A stretch of 64,000 nucleotides of DNA. Origin: Anas platyrhynchos. Lineage: Eukaryota > Chordata > Aves > Anseriformes > Anatidae. This document shows positions 48,401 through 61,010 of this stretch, piece by piece. Below the pieces are notes generated by a model. That model saw only the letters and a list, made by a program, of their open reading frames with translations. It ran no database searches and was not told where the DNA came from. A program made the translations under genes and the position numbers. Numbering within the stretch: the stretch's first letter is position 1; the number at the start of each line of letters is the position of its first letter. The stretch is from contig NC_092588.1 in the NCBI RefSeq assembly GCF_047663525.1, positions 145,829,001 through 145,893,000 on the forward strand, in the 5' to 3' direction.

Positions 48401-51400
48401 CACGCAATCCCAAAGGGACGCAGGCTGGGGTGGGAGCCTGGATGTGTGCTGCAGCCAGAGGGCTGGGCATCATGAGACAACGGATTAAAGGGCTGTATGA
48501 TTTGTGCTAGCTACAGATGTTGACAGAAGAAAGATAAAATCTAGGATTAATATTGTTCTCGTTAAAATGCTTCCTTTTGGTGTTCATTCTGCCTGCTGAG
48601 ATATGGCATTCATATTTGAACTGCTGATTTCTGAAGTCCACATAGGGAATTTGGTAGGATGAACCAAGTGTGATTCCTCATCTTTTGAATAAAAAAGTCA
48701 AGGGTTTTGACTTCTGTAGCTTTGAAGACTCCTGTATGTGATGATGGCACAGTAGTGGTAAAACAGACATCTCTCTTTACCTGCATTCTGTTTCTAACGA
48801 TGAGCTAAATTCATGTTTTTTGCCTTTTGCTTTATGGAACCACTCACAAATCTGTTATTTTAGCACAGACTGAAGTATCAGTTTCTGATTCTGTGTAATC
48901 TCAGTGCTTCATCTCCATTGGGTTTCCAGGTGAATAACTTGCAAAAATGAAACATATCAGGATGTGACAGACACATCCTAGCAAATTTCTGAAGTGATTC
49001 TACAAAAAATAACACCAGAACGTCTTGGAATCACGAACAACACCCCTGTGCATACTAACGAGCAATGCAGACACAAGATTTTGTGACGTTTGCCTCAATC
49101 ATGTTTTACAAAGTTCTCAAATACGGTCCAAAATCCAGTATAGAGGGGAATGACCTTGGCAAACAGGTGGTTTAATTTTTCATGTGGTTTTCTCTGAAGG
49201 CTCGGTAGTACTGATAACCTTCAAAGGCCTTATGGAATTTGCTTTTAGCCATTGCTGGTAGCATGACTTTATGGGGTAGGATTAACAGAGAACACTTACA
49301 AGAGCTGGAAAAGGTTTTCTTTGGCTGTTGTTTAGATTTTTTTTCCTCTTGATTTAATTTTAATCTAATCTCCTCTGGGCACCAAGCAGAGCTGAGAAGT
49401 GTGTGACTTTTTATCTAAATTGAAGTGATAGCAATTGATCAGGTTTTCATCATCTGTCTTCGCTGTCATTGGAGCTTCCTTTGTGATCTGCAGTTGACTG
49501 AGGGAAATGAAAACTTAATTGAATTCTTTAGATAGATGTATGTTTACAGATAGGTATGTTGAAGCATAGTGGTGTAGGGCACAATTTTGTTCCTTGCCAT
49601 GAATAGAATAGCTTTATTGATTTCACTAAGAGCTGGTGAGAAAGCAGGATGAAACTTAGTTTTGCACCATGACTTGGAAGCTGGTCATAATGACTGACAG
49701 TAGAACAGAGAAATGGATCATCCTAGTAAGGTTTCAGGTAATGCTCATGTCCTAACTTTTGCTTTTTGTTACTTATAAAAAGATTGAGAAGGCTTTAAAA
49801 ATAAATATTTTGCAAAAATATGCTAGTCTCACAATGTCTGTAGAAAATGATAATGTAGAGAGCACTACAATGTGCTGCAACTGAACTTTGGCTACAACAA
49901 TTTTCTGAGGCCTTATTCCAGGTAGATATATTGTCAGTACCAACCTTTTTAGTCACTGTGCACTGATTCCACCAGCTTACAGGGAATTCTTCCAGTCCAA
50001 GTTAAAACATTATGTTATTAACATAGTTTTCTGATTACAAGCTCTGTGCTGCTTTTTAATTTAGACAGCAAGCTCCTTGACCAAGGATTTGATCAAATGA
50101 GGGACAAAAAAAAAAAAAATTAGTAAAACAATGCCTTGAATTTGGTTTTAAATCTAATTCTCTTTTGAATGGAGCAGGGCATACTTTCAACATTTTTTCA
50201 CTGAATAATTGCATTTTCAAATGTCTTGACATTGAAACAGATTAAGGAGTTTGGGTGTATGTACGATATTTATTACAATAAATGCCCTTTGTTCTTGCTA
50301 ATTCACCATATATTTTCAGAGTTCATCTAAGCATTAGAGTAAACATGGTCAGCTCAGATTATTATGGAACACAGGAGAAACATCTAAGATTCAGATGTTG
50401 TAAACCATGAGTATAAAGGATTTTTTTTTCCTTCCTTTCTCATATTGTGTAGATGGCTCTTCCCCTGTATTCAAGGGCAGAAAAAAAAAAAAAAGCACTG
50501 GCTCAGAGCAAGTCTTTTTTTTTTTTTCTTTTTGTCTGGATCTTTACCCATTGCTCATTCTTAATGACGCTGACTGAAATTCACCAACAAAACACTCTGA
50601 AACATTTATTCATTGTCATAGTCTATAAACTGCAAATAACAGCTGAGCCTTCATTGGGCCTTTTTAATATTCCAGAGAAGTAAAAACAATTTCTATGAAC
50701 ATTGGAGTTTAAACATTCCTAATACTAATCAACAGCTTTCAGCAGTCAAGTAAACAACTCTTATTGAAATTAAGGGTAAAACTGCAATATGTTTGACAGT
50801 AGCAAGACAGGTTCTAGGGGGCAGCATCTTCTTCTGCCCCGACAGTGTTATTAGTTCCAGCTACTCATCACTGTCATTTAATCTGAATGAGTGCATGTAG
50901 TGTGAAAGTTGCTGTTGCTGGTGCTGTCATTTTCTAGTCTGAGGAGTGTTTATTGCTTTGATAGTAGAAAATGAAATCATATGTCCCGATCTAATAAAAT
51001 GCTATAGATGCTGTCACTGAATGCTGAAATCTAAAGATATGTAATGAAATAGACCTGATTATGTCTGTGAGCATTCAAAGAGGTATCTGTGGATTACAGT
51101 CATAAATTACTTCTACTGCTTAATAAGAAAACAAGAATGAATAGCCTTAAACTTTAGCAGGAGGGAGAAAACTTTAAGAATGAATCAGAAAACCTTGTCA
51201 GTAAGAAATATGAATAGACAAATGTGACCTCTATAATTTTGAATTCGTTGTTAGGTTGAGTTTCAATCACTGAATCTGCTTTTTGTGTGGGGAGGCTATG
51301 AAGGGAGGACTGGAGTAGAAAAGAACAAAGAATGGTCTGCTGTCAGAAATAAAGTTATTGGGTTAAGGTTATATATAAAGTACATAGAGACCGCATAGCA

Positions 51401-51887
51401 AAAATCTTCTGTGTTCATAATACCAAGTTCCAACCTAAGGTAGCATAGTTTCTTCATGGCTGGTAAGAATCAGTTTCAATTATAAGAAAGATGGATCCCA
51501 AATTCAGATTAATTTTTTGACTTCACAAAAAGTGATTGAGATATTTGCCAAGTTTCAAACTCTACAAAGTCAACTCAGCCCTCATAGGAGCAATTATGCA
51601 ATAGCAAAGGCTGCCAAGGGCTGTTTTGTAACCAGTATCACTGGAATATGCAAGACTCAACAAGATACTTATCTGTCAGGGGTGGTGTAGGATTAGTGAA
51701 TTTATGCTGCGGGAAGCTTGCACTCAGATAGCCTTTGAAATCCTACAGACTGAAATTTTTCCTAATGCATATGATTCTAGGAACACATTGTAAGAGCAGT
51801 TACATAATGGAATCAGCATTAAAAGATAAAATGTATATATTTTTCAAACTTTTTAAAACTTTTAAAAATCTTTTATTCTTTCTTGCA
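45491..51887. other. Non-coding DNA, gene desert
   Basis: No gene is recognised. Visible items are a long T run with one G at 46,509-46,546, a small hairpin (ACTGTATGT paired with ACATACAGT, 46,609-46,630), an A17 run followed five bases later by T10 at 47,960-47,991, and A14 and T13 runs in opposite sense at 50,481-50,527. Confidence 0.55.
46509..46546. repeat. T homopolymer with one G interruption
   Basis: Thirty-seven T in 38 bases, directly visible. No retroposed sequence is recognised beside it. Confidence 0.9.
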
Positions 51888-51912
51888 ATATATATATATA
51901 TATATATATATA
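51888..51912. repeat. (AT)n microsatellite
   Basis: About 12 AT units followed by TTTA repeats (51,913-51,927). Confidence 0.95.
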
Positions 51913-51927
51913 TTTATTTATTTATTT

Positions 51928-52845
51928 TCCAATGAGAATACACTTTACATAAAGTGTTTGATACCAAAAGTGAAAAAGAACAGAAAAAACATGTGTAGAG
52001 TTTAGTCATGATTAACCTTTAATAATGATCATTGATGGTTTTCAGGTAGTAGCAGCCCTTCATAGTCATTTTTTTTTTCATGAGAAGATGGTCTGGATTT
52101 GGTTACTTGGAGATTTTCTTCACCAAAATGGAAAAACGCAGTTTCACATAAGGGATTATCAGGCATTTAGTGAGAAGCAGTGTTCAGAAAAACTCCTGTC
52201 CTTGAGATACGGCCTCTAGGTAGGAAGTTTCCTCCTCTACAAACTCTGTGTGCATCAACATTTCTTTTTTTTATTATTTATTATTATTATTTTTAATTTA
52301 TTTTTCCTACTGCCATTAGCATTCTTATAGGTCTTGTTGCAGCTTCTGGGCAATGGCTTTGTGAGGGCAGTTGTTTTTTTATTGAAAACATATAGAATGT
52401 GGTCCAAGGAACTTTCAGTTTCTGGAGAGGTTAGATAAACTTCCATTCACAGCCAGATCTGCCTGTGAAATTATGACATCTAGACAGTCATCCAGTACAA
52501 ACACTTGCCCAAAGCAGGGTGAATATCACGGTTAGACAGTGTTGGAGAAGAAGTATTTGACCACTCCAAAATTCTCAGTGAGTCCCAGAAAGGTGAATAG
52601 GCCTTTGAGGATGCAAAGTTGATGGATGCTCCTCAAGTTTACTGAACACCACTAAAGTTATCAACATTTGTGCTTACAAACACGAGTAACACTTAATTTT
52701 GCCATTTCTTCCTGGAAATTTATTTCTCTGTTCATGATGCTCTCTTATCCTCAGTCTTCTAATTTATTGTAAACAATTTTAAACAATTTTCTTTGTTCAT
52801 AATCTATGAATAGATTACCTGTGACAATACCTCAATTTCTGTCTT

Positions 52846-52851
<6 letters not shown>
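51928..52851. other. Non-coding DNA
   Basis: No gene is recognised. An AT-rich (TTA)n-like patch lies at about 52,262-52,305. Confidence 0.55.

Positions 52852-52896
<45 letters not shown>
52852..52896. repeat. (TA)n microsatellite, about 22 units
   Basis: Uninterrupted TA dinucleotides followed by a T-rich tract to about 52,920. Confidence 0.95.
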
Positions 52897-52899
<3 letters not shown>

Positions 52900-52920
52900 A
52901 TTTTTTTTATTTTTTTTTTC

Positions 52921-54609
52921 AGAGGTTCCTGTAGGTTTTGGAAGGATCAAGAAACACCCTCCCATGCCCATGTGTTCTTTCTCTTTGAGTGAGCCAGCTG
53001 AGTGGCCTGTCTATGCTAGCTGTAGAGCTACTGCTGTTTCTATTGAAGCGAGAATATCCTGTGAAGGATAAATTAATTTTGAGACTGTATCAAATAATAA
53101 AAAATATTGTCATATTTTTTTTTTCTTTACCCAATTGCTCCAGACTCCTGTGAGACTGGCATGACCACAATTTATTTTGTATAAATTCATGTATTTTGTG
53201 GAAGCATAATAGATCAGAATGAAGTAACTCTTAATGATAGATGAGCACTTTCAGTGGGCAAGTCAGCTGACTCAAGCCGATAGTTTGCAGTACAGGATTT
53301 CTTTGTTGAGAACTGTGCCCATCTTTATGTCCCCCTGACTTAGCAAATCACTATCACTGATGGCTTGGCTACAAGTTCACCTAGTCAAGAGTAGCCACTC
53401 CATAATTATTTCTGAATAATTGTATCTGCAAATGTATTTATTCCAACTAAATCTCCCCACACAGTTGGGTATTCCTAATTGTTCATAATAGACATTGAAA
53501 ATTTGCATGCACTTTTAATTCTAGGTGAAGCATAATCAGGCTCCAAGAGTCAGTAATGTTAACAATCTTTTCCTGCAGTTACAGTGCTTGCTAATAGGTG
53601 TTTTCATTAAAATGTTATAGCCTTAATTTATCTTACCTAACTGTAGCACTAGACTGAGATTTCACTGCCAAGAATATTGCGTTTTATCCTTTTTCTTCAG
53701 TTAGACACCTATGGATAAGGCTACCTCATCATATAGCCTATCACCATACCAAATGTAGTAGTTGTTTCTAGAGATGTTTGTGTTTCTCTGTGATTACAGA
53801 AGGATCCTGAGAAGGGAGGGTAACTATTTAAGGACCTCAGCTAACTTCTGGTGTTCTGTGGGATGAATCTGGACCAGGGTCACTGAGACCTCCACCTGCA
53901 CAGAAGATGTTCAGACTTATGTTTAGACTGATATATTTGTATAACCTTTAGGGCACCATGAAGTTTTATGGGTCTCCTTATGTAGTTTATTTCTTATGGT
54001 TGTCATCATAATTTTAAAGAAAAATTTCATTATATACTTTGAATATCAATGAGACAGTGATTTCTGCCATGCTTTCAATTTCATTGTAGCTTGGACTCCA
54101 AAACTCCATTTTCCTGTTCTAGTTAGACTAGTGTGGTATCTAGAATGGCTTGGGTGAGTGTGTGTAAGGAGAATGAAGGTACATGTGTGAGAAAGTTCCT
54201 GTGGATAACAAAATGCAGAAAAAATAACCTAAGATGCAGGCATACAAGAGAAAACCCAAAATGTTGGTTCAAAAGAGTGAACCAAAGACGGTGCCCTGAA
54301 GCTGATTGTAGTTTACAGAAATATGCTGGGTAGTGAGTTGTGGTGGGTGAATGACCTCATGAAACTTCTGCTCACACTTTATATGTGGGATGGAAGTTGA
54401 GGCAGAATTTTTTTGATTCCATACCTAAAATTGATAGGACTTGCAAGCTGGAAACCTAATTCAAACAAAATGCTATAACTTGGCATGAAGAATGAGTATC
54501 AGTCATCTCTCTGGGGACTGCAGTTCTTGTTCTAGCTTTGGGATAATATAATGGAAAGTAGCAATGAACTGTATCTTCTGAGGAAATTGGTTGTTTATTT
54601 TGAATAAAA

Positions 54610-54611
<2 letters not shown>
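52921..54611. other. Non-coding DNA, gene desert
   Basis: No gene or named repeat is recognised. Confidence 0.55.

Positions 54612-54657
<46 letters not shown>
54612..54657. repeat. 46-base T homopolymer
   Basis: Forty-six consecutive T, followed after about 35 bases by an 11-base A run and a 9-base C run (54,692-54,715). Could be the A tail of a minus-strand retrocopy, but nothing recognisable lies on the appropriate (right-hand) side. Confidence 0.9.
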
Positions 54658-56110
54658 CCCATGAAACAATATACTTAAAGGTGGCATCCTGCAAAAAAAA
54701 AAACCTCCCCCCCCCATCAAAAAAGGAGAAAAAAAATGCATTTTCATACCGACCCCATGAGAGAGACTCATCTAAGCTTTCTTTAGACTGGAAACTATCA
54801 GGATGGTGAAGACCATTCATTTCATTTCTACACACAATGTGAAGATCTGAGGTGGGTGTGAGCCAGAAGCATGAAGTTAGCAAAGTGAACTTTCCTAGAA
54901 TGTAATGTATATTTATGTGAACCATTTGTTTAATGATTTCAGACAGGCACATTTGCATCTGATGTATCTGACTGTAGAAAATATACAGAAATAAAGTTTG
55001 TGAATTGGCTGAGTAAATTCATCAGGGTAAATTTAGCCCTCCTCTCCCCGAATCTGCTCTTGGTCCAATTTTCTGTCATGTGGAACAGCTTTCCTGTTGC
55101 ACTGAACCTTGCCACTTACCTATGTGATATTTTCTTTCTTTATATGGATAGAGCCAGTAATTCTAGACACTCCTGATAAAACCCCAACCCATTGAAAGTA
55201 GTAGGAAAACTCCTGTGGATTTCCATGAAGATTTCTGTATTCTACAAAATAAACTTTTTGATGAAAGCAAAATGCATTTAAACTTCTACTTTGTGTTAGA
55301 CAGTGAATGTAAAAACTGTGATCATACCTACTTAGATCACATTCTCCATTACACTGTCTTGCAGTTATTTGACCTGTACCTAATTAAGGAATTACCATTT
55401 CTGGGTGCAGCAATCTAGATGTGGAACTTGAAATTCCCATATCATCTTCAGCTTATATTTTAATCAAAATGTAATATTTCTTTACATTTTAATCAGTTTC
55501 TAGCTATGATGCTGTTGGCAATAGAGGGATTTAATCTTTTAATATTTCTTTTTCTGTAAATTTCTAATCAAAATGTTAAGAATAGCCATCTGATATAAAT
55601 CCCATGCAAAACAATTCTTGCCACGTTAAGGTGAATAGATACTTCAAATTCTAATCTTCTGCTTTCTGTGTATAATTATTTAGTCTCATAATTTTCCTTA
55701 TGCAGTCTCAAAGTTTTCCTTAGGGCAGCTTATAGTTAATACTGTATGCACAGTCTATCAAGTGAAAAAATTGTCAAAGGCTTTCCAAGAGTCTAGATAT
55801 CTCTTGCTGTTATAGATGGTATCAAGGACTATTTCCCCCATAAAGGCTGGTCTTTGACATCTTTATGCAATTAATACATCTTGTATATCTTTAACTCTTC
55901 TGTCATTAACTTTTTAAATAGTCATTTCAAGTTGTGCTGAGGCTGAGTTAAAGCCACTGAAATTGAAAAAAAATCACCTATTTGAATCTCAGTGAGTTCT
56001 GGAGTACATTATTTTTTCCACTATTTGGTTTTACAGCACAGTTAAGTATCAGAGTCCAGCAATATGCTTGGTAACAAGGTAGCTTAGACCAAAGTTATCT
56101 TAAGCACAAT
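54658..56110. other. Non-coding DNA
   Basis: No gene is recognised. A segment at about 55,165-55,230 with CCCATTGAAAGTAGTAGG and AAAACTCCTGTGGATTTC weakly resembles an old amniote interspersed repeat. Confidence 0.45.
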
Positions 56111-56324
56111 CCTTCCCCTTCCCCTTCCCCTTCCCCTTCCCCTTCCCCTTCCCCTTCCCCTTCCCCTTCCCCTTCCCCTTCCCCTTCCCCTTCCCCTTCC
56201 CCTTCCCCTTCCCCTTCCCCTTCCCCTTCCCCTTCCCCTTCCCCTTCCCCTTCCCCTTCCCCTTCCCCTTCCCCTTCCCCTTCCCCTTCCCCTTCCCCTT
56301 CCCCTTCCCCTTCCCCTTCCCCTC
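56111..56324. repeat. Pure (TTCCCC)n hexanucleotide array, about 36 copies
   Basis: The array is 214 bases with no interruption that I can find. The complementary strand is (GGGGAA)n with about 35 G4 runs separated by two-base loops, a strong G-quadruplex pattern. On the minus strand two frames stay open as Gly-Glu and Gly-Lys dipeptide repeats (91 and 98 codons), and the third would read Gly-Arg. These are repeat artefacts, not genes, unless the array is transcribed. In an assembly the copy number of such an array is uncertain. Confidence 0.97.
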
Positions 56325-56634
56325 TATATTTTGACATATATAAAAACATGTATGACTTACACAAAGACAAAGGAAGAAGAATAACAGTGAAAGCAATAAT
56401 GATTTTTAAAGCTGGAGACCAACTGGAATGAAAACCAAGAGCACACCAGGATACTTTGTAAGGGCCTTAGGAGCTGAGAAAGGGAGTGTTAGATCTAGTA
56501 GATGCAGACGACAAATTTGAAATGAAGCTAAAAGGGGAAGTGACCATGTTACTGTTGTGTTTATATAAATGCCTTTTCTTTTCTAAAAATGTTGGATACA
56601 TAGGGTGGGTACTTTTTATTTATTATTTTATTTA

Positions 56635-56756
56635 TTTTATTTTATTTTATTTTATTTTATTTTATTTTATTTTATTTTATTTTATTTTATTTTATTTTAT
56701 TTTATTTTATTTTATTTTATTTTATTTTATTTTATTTTATTTTATTTTATTTTATT
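56635..56756. repeat. Pure (TTTTA)n pentanucleotide array, about 24 copies
   Basis: About 122 bases of uninterrupted TTTTA, with irregular TTTA units just before (56,613-56,634). It starts 310 bases after the hexamer array. Chance frames across it encode Ile/Leu/Phe/Tyr repeats. Confidence 0.96.
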
Positions 56757-56757
56757 T

Positions 56758-58890
56758 TTCTCTGTAAGTTTTCTATTATCCAGCCATTCAGCAGCCTTGA
56801 GAGTCAAGACATCTGCTTTGTAGATGTACTCATGTTTTGATGAGACTTAAAGCATCATGATTTTTGACATAGCACTGAAATAAAATCTTTGATGCTTGAC
56901 AGCTGCTGGCTGCTTGGAATTTTTATTTATTTTTATTTTTATTTTTTTTACATTTTCAGTGTGATGTTTGCTACTCATAATATGAATGTACGTCATTTTG
57001 AAGCACAGTTTTAATTCCCTTTATCCAAACAGCTTTCTGTAGAAGTGATAAATTCGTAGAAGTTAACATTCTTCTGGTGGAGAATGTTGGCACAGCTCCG
57101 AATGTGTCTGTGTAAGAGTGCAGGCTGGGGATAAAAGGCTAAGTGAAGTTTTGCACATGGTAGCAAAAAGATGCCATCATATGTAATGCTGCAACTGATA
57201 TTATCATTTTGGCATCCCTGACCGATGCTTACTGTACCTCACAGGGGAGCTGCAGTTGGGCTGCTGTCAGACTTCATAAAATACAAGTGAAGTCCCCAAG
57301 AAGTAGATGCAAATGCTGTTACAGTGCTACTAATGGAAGCTGTAAAACCAGATGGTGAACTCCTGACTCATATGGGTGAGCAATGCAGGAGCAGTCACAT
57401 TGCCATGGAATTACTGTGGCCGTGGAGACTTAAAGAGAAGTATGATCGTGCAGCATAGGAGCAGACAACTCCTGCTGGTAGTAATGGCTGCCACCTCTAA
57501 TCTGTGGAGTGATCACAGACCCAGTTACGATTGATAGTTTACACTGATGTTATGACAGCCCTTAGGGCAATTTCTGTGCAGCATTTTATTTTCTGTTTAT
57601 TAAAGATGTCATCTGCCCAGCTGCTCTTCACCAGTGATATTCACTTTTCGCTGAGGCTAAATGGAGAGAACAGTAACCTCTGTTTATGTAGTGATGGTAG
57701 AAATAATATGAAGCCAGTTTCCAAGACTTTGTAAAAGCCAAACAGGAACCCAAACCTGTGGGATAAGAAGTTTTGGAAGGAATGCTTGCCACCTCAGCTG
57801 ATGTGCAGCTGTCTGTGCATAAGGAACAGCACTGAAAAGAAAGTTAAATGAACAGAGAGAGTCAGAGATGGCAACAGGAAATGTAGAGATGTTTGCAGAG
57901 CTTAAATGTACAGTACTTACCAGAAGAACAGACTTAGGTTCCAAAATAATTATATTCACCTTTGGTATCGTTTCTTTTTTCCCCTTTTCTTCAGTAAAAC
58001 AGACTTAGTACACATTCTTTCCTCCTCCAAATAGATGCAAATGAGCAAGGCCCTAACTACTGGAAAGCTCTCAGTCTAATGGGAAACAAACTTTCCTTAA
58101 TTTGACCAAGTCTCACTACCTATGGCAAATTTGTAAATGTACCCAGGCTTCACCACTACTTTTGGGGTCACTTCTGTGAGGTGTTAAAAATTCTGTCCGT
58201 AAACCAGAATGATAGGGATTGTGAGGGATTTTAAATGTGCATGTAGTCCCATGACTTCAGTGGGACTATTTATATGCTTAAATTAAACATGCTTATGTGC
58301 TGCACTGCTGCAGAGCCAGAATTCCTAACACCCTACAGGATCCAGTCCTTGGAAATTGAACTAATACATTTTAGTGCTAAAATGGGGACAAAGGTCTTCT
58401 GAAAATCTGTCCTCCAAGTTAGATATCTAAATATTAAATGCTGAGTTTTCTGAAAGTCTAGCCTTTAAATATCACCCCTGGTCATCTTTACTGATGACCA
58501 TTTTAACTGAAATGTGCTGTCAGTATTTTTATTCCAATCCTAAATGCCTTTTATACATCTTCAGGTGGAGGCTTGTGACTTAAATAACTCACAGGAAACC
58601 ATACTTTTTTGTATATTTTGTGGTTTTAGATGCACAAATGTAGGTCTTTTGCAAACAATGTAAGACCTAATATTTAATGAAAATAAAACCCAGCACATAC
58701 TGAAAATGAAGTTACCTTTGATTTTTAAAATTAATCCTTCCAGGATGTCAATTCACAAATCAATTTGCAGTAGTAGTCATTGCAATGCTGATTGCATCAA
58801 ACTTGTGTTCATGCACGTAGGGCTTTGGACCTGGTGCTGAACTGGTATTAGCCTTTGCTGTGCTTGCATTTAGGAGGCATGGTACTGCTA
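56758..58890. other. Non-coding DNA
   Basis: No gene is recognised. At about 58,235-58,345 the words AGTCCCATGACTTCAGTGGG and ATGCTTAAATTAAACATGC resemble an old interspersed repeat that I remember from turtle and bird genomes; this is weak. Confidence 0.45.
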
Positions 58891-59050
58891 ACTGTGCTGT
58901 TTTATGGAGGTGGGTAAGGCTGTATTTATGCAAGGTTTATTGGTTGTGTTATGCTTACAAATTTACATAATTATGAGTGCAAATTCAATAATTATGGCTG
59001 CAAATGAGAATCATTTTACCAGAGCTTATTTTGACTATTGAATTCATGAG
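58891..59050. promoter_or_regulatory. Candidate enhancer-like stretch with duplicated homeodomain/POU motif
   Basis: Inference only. Two 18-base copies of ATAATTATGNNTGCAAAT lie at 58,967-58,984 and 58,988-59,005, a 21-base period, so they fall on the same helix face. Each joins an ATAATTAT homeodomain-like palindrome to a TGCAAAT POU-type core. The flank contains TTTATTGGTTGTG and TTATGC motifs. No repeat family is recognised. Confidence 0.3.
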
Positions 59051-59639
59051 AAAATGATTTTTTTAATTTTTATTTTTTGGTGATACAGCTTTAGCTATGC
59101 TAGGATTTTTACTCCTCTATACTTTTAACAAAATTATGGCAGTAAAAGCTTTAGCTATAGGTAAGTCTTTCCCTCTCTCTCTCTGTTTCATTTTCTTGAG
59201 CTTCTAGTTCCTGTTGTAAAATAACTAGCCATTGAGGACTTGGAAGTTATGAGGCTGTGTTTAACTTGATCTTTACAAACATACTCAAAATATAAGCATG
59301 ATGGAATACCTTTTATAGCTCTTTCCTATAAAAATGAAGAAATCTTAGTATTATGCAACAAAATCACAATTGCAAACAAGCAGCTTACACAATTCTTGTT
59401 CTTTCTATGTAAAAAATAAACCACATCATATGAAAAACATTTTTGAACTGTATTCATTAGTAGCCTTTGATTCATGGTTTGTGATAATGTTACACTCATA
59501 GAGGTTGTCTCAGTGGCTTGGGAATGTCTCTAGTGCTTTAGAAGCAGATCAGGCTTGCAATTTTTCCGTTAAGTACCATCATTGGTATTTTCTAGAAAGT
59601 TTTCTTCTGTTAGTGATGAACCAAAAATCCAGGAAAGGG

Positions 59640-61010
59640 GAAGTGATGTTTGAATAAATCCTCAACATAGTACACAGGATATTTAATGATATTGCTACTT
59701 GTCAGGATGAAGAGATCAGAACAAATTTGAAGTTTGCATCTTGTGGAAGGCAAAAAGAAGCCACTGTAGTAATATTTAATTTCAAAAAGGGAAAATGTAT
59801 AAAAATAAGAAAGCTTATTGGAAATAAATTTAAAAGAACAGCCAACGGAGTAAAATGATTAAAGACCCTACACTAGAGACTTGGAGTAAAAGTGTACCAC
59901 CTATCAAAATTTACAGAAAAGGCTTCTTTTCCTAAAACTAGCTCGGCCAGCAGTATAGCAACAAGATACTACTCAGAATTGCAAATAATAGATCAGGATG
60001 AGGAGATGAATTGTGTCCCAGTATTCACAGTTCCATGACAAGAGTTCTAGAAGAACTCAAACATGGAATTGTTAAATTATTAGCTACAATGCAGAATTTA
60101 TGTTCTAATCAGCCTCTAATTAAAGGAATGAATACTGTTAAAGTGTTTTGCCTATTTTTAAAAAGTCTTCTGAATGTATGTAAGCCTTAGCTTCAGACAG
60201 TAAGTCTAGATCCTGAACGGGGTGAACTGTAAGAAGTATAATGAAAGATGAAAATTAGTAAGAAAAAGTTATAAAGATCATTTTGAGTAGTGTGGGTGAG
60301 AGAAGACCATGCAGCACTGCACAAAGACATTGAGAGACAGACTGTCTAATAAAATTGTAAATGAAGTGTGGTATAAATACATATAGAGTAATGCACTTGG
60401 GGGAAAACAGTTCCAGTTTCACATACAGAACAGTAGTCTTTAAATGACCATTACCATTTAGCAGTGGAGCTTTGGCGTTATGCAGTGCTCAGTACAATCT
60501 AGACATCAAATGAAATTTTGGGAGTTATTAGGAAAGGAAAAAAGAACAAATCATAAATCATCATTATGACAGTCTTTGTATTCAGCCTTTACTTACACAT
60601 TGAGCAGTGCATGCAGATCTGTTCCTCTCATTTCATGAAGGATGTATCAGAAATTAAAGTTCAGATAAGGGCAGTGAAGACGCTCAAAGATATGGAACAG
60701 CTTCTATACTGGGCAGGATAGGATGTTTTAGCCTGGAGAAGAAATAACTTGGAAGTGTGCAAGATCATAACTGGTATGAAAATGGTGGATAAACATTGAA
60801 GTGGTGGATAAAGCATAAAAATGTTAATGTTTTCTTCCATTGCAGTAATAAGGGATCATAAAATGTGTCTGGTGGCATCCAGGTTCAGAACAGTTAAAAT
60901 GGAAATGGTGAAAATGAAACAACTGAATGCTTTCTTTGCACATCTAGTATTTCTGAGAATAGGTTATGATTTCTTCCTGAGTGAAAAGGACAAATGGACC
61001 TGATATTTTT
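59640..61010 (+). mobile_element. Ancient CR1 LINE copy with internal deletion
   Basis: Several widely spaced words fall in the order of an old turtle/crocodilian-type CR1 consensus that I know: TTTTTAAAAAGTCTTCTGAA with CAGACAGTAAGTCTAGATCC (60,155-60,212), AGAGTAATGCACTTGGGGG (60,386-60,404), TTATTAGGAAAGGAAAAAAG (60,526-60,545), CAGTGCATGCAGATCTG (60,605-60,621), TATGGAACAGCTTCTATACT (60,691-60,710), and AAGATCATAACTGGTATGAA then AGGGATCATAAAATG (60,761-60,863). About half a kilobase of the reverse-transcriptase region appears deleted between the first and second words. The copy is too decayed to read as protein. The 5' limit is uncertain. Confidence 0.7.

Noticed and set aside
56111..56324. 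The hexamer array considered as an interstitial telomere repeat
   Set aside because: The unit is TTCCCC/GGGGAA, not the vertebrate TTAGGG.
56095..56396. Minus-strand frames of Gly-Glu and Gly-Lys repeats (91 and 98 codons)
   Set aside because: Pure translation of the GGGGAA array, with no other coding support.
56486..56823. Plus-strand hydrophobic Ile/Leu/Phe/Tyr frames (72 and 93 codons)
   Set aside because: Pure translation of the TTTTA array.
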